From NCBI GenBank assembly GCA_903824785.1, contig CAIJYD010000115.1, forward strand, positions 62,001-126,000: a stretch of 64,000 bases of DNA. The letters are read 5' to 3'. The notes under the pieces were generated by a model. It ran no database searches and was not told where the DNA came from. It was given only the letters and a program-made list of their open reading frames with translations. The translations under genes were made by a program, and so were the position numbers. Shown piece after piece: positions 56,991-64,000 of the stretch. The stretch is from an uncultured Bacteroidota bacterium. Its GTDB lineage: Bacteria > Bacteroidota > Bacteroidia > Bacteroidales > VadinHA17. Within the stretch, counting starts at the first letter, position 1. Every line of letters begins with the position of its first letter.

Positions 56991-58346
56991 ATGAACCGAC
57001 GTGAATTTGGTAAAAAGGTTATAACCGGAACAGCAGGAATTGCTGCTGCTCCTTTACTTTTGTCTCCGGGCTGGAAAGGAGCAAACGACCGCGTAAATGT
57101 GGCAGTTATTGGTATCAGAGGGCAGGGACGAGACCATATTTCAAGTTATTCAGGCTTGAAAAATGCCCGTGTGGCTGCACTTTGCGATGTGGACAGTAAC
57201 CTTTTTGGAGGTATTGTTAAAAACTATTTCACAGATAAAGGGCTGGAAAAACCGAAGATCTATACCGATATGCGAAAGCTTTTCGACGACAAGGATATTG
57301 ATGCGGTTTCAGTTGTAACACCTAACCACTGGCATGCGCTGGCTTCCATCTGGGCACTCCAGGCGGGAAAACATGTATCTGTTGAAAAACCATGCTGCCA
57401 TAATTTTCATGAAGGTCAGAAACTTGTAGAAGCTGCTGAAAAATACGGAAAGATAGTTCAGGATGGCGCCGAACAACGCAGTAATCCTTGTGCCCAGACA
57501 ATGGCCGATTATCTCCATAAGGGAAATCTGGGTGAAGTTTATATGGCTAAAGGGCTCTGCTACAAGTGGCGCGATACGATAGGCAAAACTCCCGACGAGC
57601 CGGTTCCTGCAGGTGTCGATTATAACCTTTGGCTGGGCCCTGCGCCTGAGAGACCTTTCTCGAAAAACAGGTTTCATTATAACTGGCACTGGAACTGGGA
57701 CTTTGGCAATGGTGATATGGGTAACCAGGGTGTGCATGAGATGGATATCGCCCGATGGGGACTTGGTGTTACCCTGCCTTCAAAGATAAGTTCTATTGGT
57801 GGCCATTTTATGTTCGATGATGATCAGCAGACCCCGAATGACCTTATAACAGTATTTGAGTTTCCAAATCCAAACGGCGGTGGCGACAAAAAGAAAATTC
57901 TTCAGTTTGAAGTTCGTCACTGGATAACAAACCGCGAAGGTATTGTAAGCGATAACCAGCAACCCGGAAACAATTATATGTTCAGTTCTGAAAATATCGT
58001 AGGTAACCTCTTCTATGGTTCAAAAGGTTATCTGACAAAGAATGTCAATGAGTGGCAGTCATTTCTTGGTAAAGAACGTGTTGCGGGAGAAAAAGGAAGC
58101 GGACTTGGTGACCATTATAAGAATTTTATTGATGCCATTGTTGCCAATAACCAGGATCTGGCTATGGGAAATATCAGGGAAGGATTTTATTCCTGTGCTT
58201 TAATGCATCTTGGAAATATAGCTTATCGTTTGGGTAGGACCCTTGAGTTTGATCCGGTTAAAATGAAGTTTATCAATGATCCTCAGGCAGATGCATTACT
58301 TACCCGTCAATACAGATCTCCTTTTGTTGTTCCTGAAAAAGTTTAG
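56991..58346 (+). CDS. Secreted Gfo/Idh/MocA-family oxidoreductase
   Basis: The 451-residue protein starts with a twin-arginine signal (MNRREFGKKVITGTAG). The NAD(P)-binding region AVIGIRGQGRDHI and the motif HVSVEKPCCHN follow, and a long C-terminal domain contains DYNLWLGPAPERPF, which is typical of the exported group. It differs clearly from the 47.4-kb copy, so the two probably act on different sugars or steps. The open frame extends upstream, but this ATG gives the signal. Glycerate kinase follows after 16 bp. Confidence 0.88.
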   Translation: MNRREFGKKVITGTAGIAAAPLLLSPGWKGANDRVNVAVIGIRGQGRDHISSYSGLKNARVAALCDVDSNLFGGIVKNYFTDKGLEKPKIYTDMRKLFDDKDIDAVSVVTPNHWHALASIWALQAGKHVSVEKPCCHNFHEGQKLVEAAEKYGKIVQDGAEQRSNPCAQTMADYLHKGNLGEVYMAKGLCYKWRDTIGKTPDEPVPAGVDYNLWLGPAPERPFSKNRFHYNWHWNWDFGNGDMGNQGVHEMDIARWGLGVTLPSKISSIGGHFMFDDDQQTPNDLITVFEFPNPNGGGDKKKILQFEVRHWITNREGIVSDNQQPGNNYMFSSENIVGNLFYGSKGYLTKNVNEWQSFLGKERVAGEKGSGLGDHYKNFIDAIVANNQDLAMGNIREGFYSCALMHLGNIAYRLGRTLEFDPVKMKFINDPQADALLTRQYRSPFVVPEKV

Positions 58347-58362
58347 TTTAGGATAAGAAAAG

Positions 58363-59679
58363 ATGAACCACCGATATATTGCCGAACAGATTTTTCTGGC
58401 CGGAATCAATAGTGTTCTTCCGGAAAGGCTGATAACCGGAATGGTGGCACTAAAGAGCGAAACTCTTTCTATCGGTCATCTCAATTTCTCATTGCAGTCG
58501 CTCAGGAATATTTATGTCATCGGTGCAGGAAAAGCAAGTGCCGCAATGGGTGCCGAGGTGGAGAAAATTCTTGGAGACCGTATTGCCGGCGGACATATTG
58601 TTGTCAAATATGGACATTCCTGCCGGCTTAAGTATATTAATGTTACTGAAGCCGGTCATCCGGTACCCGATTCGAACGGGTACAAGGCTACTGAGGAAAT
58701 TTTAAAAATTGCCGGAAAGGCAGATCGAAACGATCTGGTAATTTGTCTCTTATCAGGAGGCGGATCGGCACTTCTTGCCGATTTCCCCGAAGGCTCGTCA
58801 CCCGGGGAGATAGCCATTGTAAATAACCTCCTCATAAACTGCGGAGCCTCTATCCAGGAGATAAATGCAGTCAGGAAGCATCTGTCGCGGATAAAGGGAG
58901 GTCAGCTTGCCAGAGCAGTTTCTCCTGCAACCATTGTGAGTCTGATCCTTTCAGATGTGGCAGGCGATCCGCTCGACGTAATCGCTTCCGGACCAACGAC
59001 TCCTGATCCTTCAACTTTTAAACAGGCACTTGATGTTCTTGAAAAATATAAACTAGACAAGTCGTTCCCTCCGGGTGTTTTAAAATATCTGAATGATGGC
59101 AATAATGGCTTAAGGCCGGAAACAGTTAAACCTTCAGATCCTGTTCTTGTAAATACACATAATATACTTGCCGGGAATAATATTCTGGCACTTGAGGCGG
59201 CAAAGGAAAAGGCACTTGAGTTTAATATCAATGCTGTTATAATTGATAATCAGCTCCAGGGTGATACGGCTTCGGTTGCAAAAAATGTTGTGGCAGAATC
59301 CTTGAAATTTCAACGCGATAATAATGTGGTTAAGCCTCTCTGTTTATTGTTCGGAGGCGAGACAACAATAAGGATGACAGGCAGTGGCCTTGGAGGGAGA
59401 AACCAGCATCTTGCCCTGCTTAGTGCAATTCTGCTTCAGAATAACAGGGGTATTACCATTCTTTCTGCCGGAACTGACGGCACCGATGGGCCAACCGATG
59501 CTGCAGGTGCTGTTGTTGATTCAGATACTGCAACTGATGCACTTTCGAAAAAGGCGGATCCTGCAAAATACATACAGGAGTTCGATTCATACCATTTCTT
59601 TAAAAAAGCCGGGGGACATATAATTACCGGCCCCACAAAAACGAATGTTATGGATATTATAGTTGCTCTGGTGAGATAA
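58363..59679 (+). CDS. Glycerate kinase, GckA/MOFRL type
   Basis: The 438-residue protein has the DUF4147 N-terminal domain (VIGAGKASAAMG, CLLSGGGSALLADFP) and the C-terminal MOFRL domain (FGGETTIRMTGSGLGGRNQH, SAGTDGTDGPTDAAGA). It phosphorylates glycerate to 2- or 3-phosphoglycerate, linking sugar-acid breakdown to glycolysis. Its 16-bp spacing behind a Gfo/Idh gene suggests that glycerate is a product of that pathway. Confidence 0.9.
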   Translation: MNHRYIAEQIFLAGINSVLPERLITGMVALKSETLSIGHLNFSLQSLRNIYVIGAGKASAAMGAEVEKILGDRIAGGHIVVKYGHSCRLKYINVTEAGHPVPDSNGYKATEEILKIAGKADRNDLVICLLSGGGSALLADFPEGSSPGEIAIVNNLLINCGASIQEINAVRKHLSRIKGGQLARAVSPATIVSLILSDVAGDPLDVIASGPTTPDPSTFKQALDVLEKYKLDKSFPPGVLKYLNDGNNGLRPETVKPSDPVLVNTHNILAGNNILALEAAKEKALEFNINAVIIDNQLQGDTASVAKNVVAESLKFQRDNNVVKPLCLLFGGETTIRMTGSGLGGRNQHLALLSAILLQNNRGITILSAGTDGTDGPTDAAGAVVDSDTATDALSKKADPAKYIQEFDSYHFFKKAGGHIITGPTKTNVMDIIVALVR

Positions 59680-59699
59680 TCAGAATCTCTTCGGCAGCC

Positions 59700-60968
59700 T
59701 TATTTATAGTAAGGTATCGTCTGTGGCCCTTCAGGCAGAATACAGATTTCAGCCTGAGGTCCTGTTTTATTCACAAGTTCAGCAACAAGAGCGGCGATAT
59801 TACTGACAGGTTTGAAGAGTGCTTCTTTAATAGTTTCATCATCAAGCTTATCACTAAACATATACACATCCGCTTTCTGCTGAATAAGTGCCTGGAGATA
59901 GATCTGCCAGGTGTCTTTTAATCTTCTCTCATTCTCTTTAACAAATGGCATCAGGTTATTAACGTTACCGACGGTTTTTAAAATTCTCGCATAGTCACTT
60001 GCAGATGGTATCCCGTCCCAGCATTCTGCAGCCATAATAATAGTTCCGCCTTTTTTAACTATTTGTGCTGCAGCACTCATTCCCTTTACCGTCTGGTAGA
60101 TATTTAAATCGAGCGGGTAGCCCGAATTGGTTGTTATAACTATATCATAAAGTTTATTTACAGGAACCATTGCCGATTCTTTTGCGAATCTGCATCCTGC
60201 TCTGTGTGCTTCAGTCAGGTCTCCTGCAAAAACACCGGTTATTTCTTTGTTCTTATTAAGGGTGATATTTAACAGAAACACTCCCGGAACAAACCGGGCA
60301 GCTTCCATTATCTCCTCCCAGATAGGGTTTCCTTCAGTTATACCCCACACAGCATTCCTCTCCGACAGATTTACAATGGAATGGTTATATTTAATTGTCT
60401 CCGCAAAAGCCATCCCCGGGATCATGGCTTTTCCTCCACCTGAAAAACCGGCAAAAAAATGGGGCTCAATAAACCCTGTCAGGATTTTTATTTTGCAGCT
60501 AAGAAGCTCCTTATTTATAATAATCCTGTTTCCTGAGGTTGTTGTTCCGACATATTCGTGCAGCTCCGGATTATTGGTGTCATTCTGAACAATCTTATAC
60601 CCTTCTGCTGCAGATTTTCCGAGGATCCTGTTAAGTTCTTCGATGGTTGCAGGTCTGTGAGTTCCTGTTGCACAGAAGAAGATAATATTTTCGCGTGGAA
60701 TATCCTTCAATTCATTTAAAAGTGCGGGCAAAATAACATCATACGGAGTTGCTCTTGTAATGTCGCTGAAGATAACAGCAATTTTATCATCCTTCCCGAC
60801 GATATCCATCAATGGTTTGCTGTTGCAGGGATTCCTGAGAGCTTCTGTTATTGCATGGCCCTGATCTTTAACGCATTCAACCCAGAGAGGTTCAATAATG
60901 TCAACGTTTAAGGTATCCGGTAATTCGATTATATACCCGGTTTTTCCATATGCCAAATTAACTTTCAT
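59700..60968 (-). CDS. LarA-family nickel-pincer racemase/epimerase
   Basis: The 422-residue protein matches LarA at the key positions: R72 (SDITRATP), H104 (ATGTHRP), H170 (EPHFFAGFSGGGK), K180, the lysine that carries the nickel-pincer cofactor, and H196. LarA racemises lactate, and homologues act on malate, gluconate or other 2-hydroxyacids. No larB, larC or larE gene is in the window, so maturation must come from elsewhere. Beside glycerate kinase a role in hydroxyacid use is plausible. A TACTTTTG box at 61023-61030 may start its RNA. Confidence 0.88.
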   Translation of the reverse strand: MKVNLAYGKTGYIIELPDTLNVDIIEPLWVECVKDQGHAITEALRNPCNSKPLMDIVGKDDKIAVIFSDITRATPYDVILPALLNELKDIPRENIIFFCATGTHRPATIEELNRILGKSAAEGYKIVQNDTNNPELHEYVGTTTSGNRIIINKELLSCKIKILTGFIEPHFFAGFSGGGKAMIPGMAFAETIKYNHSIVNLSERNAVWGITEGNPIWEEIMEAARFVPGVFLLNITLNKNKEITGVFAGDLTEAHRAGCRFAKESAMVPVNKLYDIVITTNSGYPLDLNIYQTVKGMSAAAQIVKKGGTIIMAAECWDGIPSASDYARILKTVGNVNNLMPFVKENERRLKDTWQIYLQALIQQKADVYMFSDKLDDETIKEALFKPVSNIAALVAELVNKTGPQAEICILPEGPQTIPYYK

Positions 60969-61037
60969 ATTCCGGAAAAATTAGATTATTTTGTACTCTA
61001 AATATAACTTAATCTGCCATATCAAAAGTATACGCAA

Positions 61038-62597
61038 ATGAATAACAGGAATTATCTGAAGAACCCTCTTGGAATCTGTTTGGTGACCACATCGGCGATG
61101 TCATTATTTACTACCTGCAGTTCTGTTGAAAAAGCCGCAATAAAACCAAATATCATTATGTTTCTTGTTGATGATATGGGATGGCAGGATACTTCAGTAC
61201 CCTTCTGGACTAAGAAAACCCCATTCAATGAACGATATAAGACACCGGGAATGGAGCGGCTTGCCCGTGACGGAATGATGTTTACACAAGCCTATGCCTG
61301 CAGTGTCTCTTCTCCAACAAGGGTGAGCTTAATAACAGGCATGAACGCTGCCCGGCATCATGTAACCAACTGGACTCTCCAGAGGAATGCCTCTGTTGAC
61401 GGAAAGAGCGAAGTCCTTTCTTATCCTGACTGGAATGTAAACGGAGTACAACCTGTTGATACCATTGAACATTCTACCTATGCAACTCTGTTACCCCAGC
61501 TTCTGAAAGATAACGGGTATTTTACAATTCATTGCGGGAAAGCACATTACGGAGCCATAAGTACCCCTTCGTCGAATCCGTTGAACTGTGGTTATGATGT
61601 AAATATTGCCGGACATGCTGCAGGAGGTCCGGGAAGTTATTTAGGCCTGGAAAATTTTGGAAATGCTGAAAAAGGAGGTTACACTCTTCCATGGGGTGTT
61701 CCCGGACTGGAGAAATATCACGGTGATTCTATCTTTCTCACAGAAGCACTTACCCGCGAAGCACTCAGGTCACTCGATAAGGCAAAAACAACCGGGAAGC
61801 CATTCTACCTTTATATGGCCCATTATGCAGTTCATATCCCTCTTTATGCCGACGATAGGTTTTACAGGAAATATATCGATATGGGACTCGATGAATATGA
61901 AGCAAGATACTCTTCGATGGTTGAAGGAATGGATAAAAGTCTGAGCGATATTATGGATTACCTTGATAAAAACGGGCTTACCGATAATACTGTTATCCTC
62001 TTCATGTCTGATAATGGTGGCTTCAGCCTGCGTCCTCGTGCAGGAGAGCTGCATACACATAATAAGCCTTTGAACAGTGGAAAAGGATCGGCCTATGAAG
62101 GAGGAATAAGGGAACCGATGATAGTGAAATGGCCGGGTAAGGTTCAGCCTGGCAGCAGATCGAATGATTATCTGATTGTGGAGGATTTCTTTCCTACAAT
62201 CCTTGAAATGGCAGGAGTTAAAAAATACTCAACTGTCCAGAAAGTTGATGGCAGGAGTTTTATACCGATGCTGCTGCAAAAAGGAACCACTGCCCGGGGA
62301 AGAGATCTTTTCTGGAATTTTCCTAATAACTGGGGCCCGACAGGCCCGGGTATAGGAGCAACAAGCACTATCCGTAGCGGTGACTGGAAACTGATATATT
62401 CCTATGAGGACCGCCATTTTGAGTTATTCAATATAAGTGAGGATATTGGTGAACTTCAGAATCTGGCAGGTAAGGAGCCGGAAAAAGTGAAGGCACTGGC
62501 AAAGAAGCTGGGAGAATATCTTCGCAGTGTGGATGCACAACGCCCGTCAATTAAGAAATCAGGATCCCTTGTTTCGTGGCCCGATGAGGCTGCCTGA
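61038..62597 (+). CDS. Lipoprotein sulfatase, Ser-type (S1 family)
   Basis: The 519-residue protein has a lipobox (SLFTTC, Cys27) and the sulfatase N-terminal metal residues (LVDDMGWQD). The maturation site is S-S-P-T-R with S91 as the residue oxidised to formylglycine, so it needs an anaerobic sulfatase-maturating enzyme, not seen here. Other sulfatase motifs follow: GKAHYG, FMSDNGG and NKPLNSGKGSAYEGGIREP. It would remove sulfate from a glycan in the envelope, in line with the fucosidase. Its last 39 bp overlap the opposing MFS gene. Confidence 0.92.
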   Translation: MNNRNYLKNPLGICLVTTSAMSLFTTCSSVEKAAIKPNIIMFLVDDMGWQDTSVPFWTKKTPFNERYKTPGMERLARDGMMFTQAYACSVSSPTRVSLITGMNAARHHVTNWTLQRNASVDGKSEVLSYPDWNVNGVQPVDTIEHSTYATLLPQLLKDNGYFTIHCGKAHYGAISTPSSNPLNCGYDVNIAGHAAGGPGSYLGLENFGNAEKGGYTLPWGVPGLEKYHGDSIFLTEALTREALRSLDKAKTTGKPFYLYMAHYAVHIPLYADDRFYRKYIDMGLDEYEARYSSMVEGMDKSLSDIMDYLDKNGLTDNTVILFMSDNGGFSLRPRAGELHTHNKPLNSGKGSAYEGGIREPMIVKWPGKVQPGSRSNDYLIVEDFFPTILEMAGVKKYSTVQKVDGRSFIPMLLQKGTTARGRDLFWNFPNNWGPTGPGIGATSTIRSGDWKLIYSYEDRHFELFNISEDIGELQNLAGKEPEKVKALAKKLGEYLRSVDAQRPSIKKSGSLVSWPDEAA

Positions 62598-63884
62598 GAG
62601 CTGAGATGACGACCCCATAAAGGAATAATAGGTTATATAGAGATAGGCAATAAGCGGTACTAACATAGCAACTGCCATACTATCTGCAGCTTCAGCAATA
62701 AATCCCATTAACGGAGTAAACAGCGATCCTCCGATGATTGCCATTACAAGAATGGAGCCGCCTATTTTGGTGTTTTCGCCCAAACCTCTTATGCTGCTTG
62801 CAAAAATAGTTGGATACATCAGCGACATAAAGAAGCTTGTGAAAAAGATAGCCCACATTCCAATCCAGCCGGGCACCAGCACACTGAACCCGGTAAGTGC
62901 AACATTGATAGCACTATATATACCCATCAGGTGACCTGGTTTAATATAACGCATAAACCATGTTGCTGAAAAACGCCCAATACCGAATGCTACCAGAGTT
63001 CCTGTTAAGAAATAGCCTGCCACCTTTTCCGGCTGTCCGGTGTAATCCTGAACGTATGGAATGAAATAACTCCAGGTTCCAACCTGAGCTCCGACATAGA
63101 AAAACTGAGCAACCACTCCTTTCCAGAAATGAGGAAAATGTAACAGATCACGGAAACTGCCTTTTGAATCAGCCACTTTATTCTTTTCGGCTTCAAAAAC
63201 CGGAAATTTTATCCTCATAATTAATAGTGCCCATCCGATGGCAAATAACGCCAGGGCAAGGTATGGTTTTACAACACGCATGGTTTCATTCTGAAGAAAC
63301 CCGGAATAATCTCCTGCAATTTTCATTGATGCAATTTTTGTTTCATCAGGTTCAACGCCTGAAAAAATGAAAATAGTTCCAAGAAGCACTCCGGTTACAG
63401 ATCCTATCGGATTAAATGCCTGCGAGAAATTCAGCCGCTGTTCTGATGATTCAGGGTTTCCGATTAGTGTTATAAAAGGATTTGCACCGGTCTCAAGAAA
63501 AGCCAGTCCTGAAGCTATTACAAAAAGAGCCAGAAGGAAAACCCCGTATTTTCCAATTATGGCAGCTGGCCAGAATAAAAGGCAACCTCCTGCATAAAGA
63601 AATAAACCGAATACAATCCCTGTTTTATAGCTGAACCTTTTCATCAAAAGAGCAGCAGGTACAGCCAGTACGAAATAGCCCATATAAAATGCCGACTGGA
63701 TAAGACCGGCCTGAAACCGGGAGATCTCCATCGACTTCATAAATTGTTTGATCAGTACTCCGTTCAGATTATTGGGAATACCCCACATAAAGAACAGAGT
63801 TGTAACCAGTATAAATGGCAATAATGATCCTGGTTGAATAAATTCTGTTTTAACCGGATTAGTAAATACACTCCTTTGCCGCAT
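62559..63884 (-). CDS. MFS sugar transporter, FucP-like
   Basis: The 441-residue protein has about 12 membrane segments and the FucP-family start LFFMWGIPNNLNGVLIKQF. E. coli FucP carries L-fucose with protons, and fucosidase and sulfatase genes nearby make fucose a reasonable guess. Its start lies inside the 3' end of the upstream URO-D-family gene (26-bp overlap), so the two are probably translationally coupled. Its 3' end overlaps the sulfatase gene on the other strand. Confidence 0.88.
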   Translation of the reverse strand: MRQRSVFTNPVKTEFIQPGSLLPFILVTTLFFMWGIPNNLNGVLIKQFMKSMEISRFQAGLIQSAFYMGYFVLAVPAALLMKRFSYKTGIVFGLFLYAGGCLLFWPAAIIGKYGVFLLALFVIASGLAFLETGANPFITLIGNPESSEQRLNFSQAFNPIGSVTGVLLGTIFIFSGVEPDETKIASMKIAGDYSGFLQNETMRVVKPYLALALFAIGWALLIMRIKFPVFEAEKNKVADSKGSFRDLLHFPHFWKGVVAQFFYVGAQVGTWSYFIPYVQDYTGQPEKVAGYFLTGTLVAFGIGRFSATWFMRYIKPGHLMGIYSAINVALTGFSVLVPGWIGMWAIFFTSFFMSLMYPTIFASSIRGLGENTKIGGSILVMAIIGGSLFTPLMGFIAEAADSMAVAMLVPLIAYLYITYYSFMGSSSQLSGSLIGPRNKGS

Positions 63885-64000
63885 CAGCCATAATTTTAAT
63901 ATTATCTACCGGGGTCTCAAAAAAATGATCTGAACAGGCACAGATATAACCTCCATCGTATCCTACTTTTTCAAATAAAGTATGAACCATGTTTCTGATT
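63859..64000 (-). CDS. URO-D/methyltransferase-family protein, C-terminal end
   Basis: The frame is open from the window edge to a TAA at 63861-63859, giving the last 46 residues. The segment GGYICACSDHFF followed by TPVDNIKIMADAAKE matches the end of uroporphyrinogen decarboxylase-like proteins. Members either make heme precursors or are corrinoid methyltransferases. It is too short to tell the subgroup, and its overlap with a sugar transporter suggests a non-heme role. Confidence 0.65.
   Translation of the reverse strand, partial: IRNMVHTLFEKVGYDGGYICACSDHFFETPVDNIKIMADAAKECIY

Noticed and set aside
1-64000. CRISPR arrays, insertion sequences, prophage genes, rRNA or riboswitches
   Set aside because: I looked for repeat-spacer arrays, transposases with inverted ends, phage genes, rRNA and known riboswitch cores and saw none.

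Overview
The window looks like a chromosome segment of an anaerobic, Gram-negative Bacteroidota, probably of the Bacteroidales/Marinilabiliales type and possibly from a metagenome. The evidence is the gene order tRNA cluster-tuf-tRNA-Trp-secE-nusG-rplKAJL-rpoBC followed by a DUF3467 gene, promoter motifs of the Bacteroidota type (TTG/TTTG, about 19 nt, then TAnnTTTG), few Shine-Dalgarno sequences, and families typical of the phylum (S46 peptidase, CBM9/DUF5916 protein, DUF1080 proteins, FucP-like transporters). An oxygen-sensitive glycyl-radical enzyme and a dehydratase activase indicate anaerobic life. I see no insertion sequence, prophage, CRISPR array or rRNA.

Layout. 1-3.8 kb: the end of an Omp85-family barrel, a helix-hairpin-helix protein, a possible decayed gene, then rpsU, a Xer recombinase and a hibernation factor. 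3.8-17.3 kb: the translation/transcription core, with five tRNAs, tuf, secE, nusG, L11, L1, L10, L7/L12, a strong hairpin, rpoB, rpoC and DUF3467. 17.3-20.7 kb: a small lipoprotein and a tight four-gene operon (Rossmann/DUF2520, KdsC-like phosphatase, UbiA prenyltransferase, Maf). 20.8-27.5 kb: an Asp/Glu-type S46 peptidase, a DUF5916 outer-membrane protein, PdxB and a Tat-type sugar isomerase/epimerase.

27.5-41.7 kb: a giant 2-hydroxyacyl-CoA dehydratase activase fusion, a ferredoxin-like protein divergent from a Crp/Fnr regulator across a perfect 16-bp palindrome, an M3 peptidase, a structured 570-bp gap holding a possible leader peptide and attenuator, then a glycyl-radical activase and a glycyl-radical enzyme whose active-site residues match trans-4-hydroxy-L-proline dehydratase. 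An SPFH/NfeD pair and a lipoprotein follow. 42-46.7 kb: a cytidylate-kinase-like protein, malic enzyme, and a ROK kinase with an MFS transporter.

46.8-64 kb: a carbohydrate region without SusCD. It holds two secreted Gfo/Idh oxidoreductases, a HEAT/double-DUF1080 protein, a GH29 alpha-L-fucosidase, an OmpL47-repeat protein, a Gate-domain membrane protein, a glycerate kinase, a LarA-family racemase, a Ser-type sulfatase, a FucP-like transporter and the end of a URO-D-family protein. Together these suggest scavenging of fucosylated and sulfated glycans, possibly through 3-keto-sugar intermediates, combined with peptide and possibly hydroxyproline (collagen) use through the peptidases and the glycyl-radical enzyme. 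That metabolic picture is inference. The single-gene family calls rest on motifs read directly from the translations.
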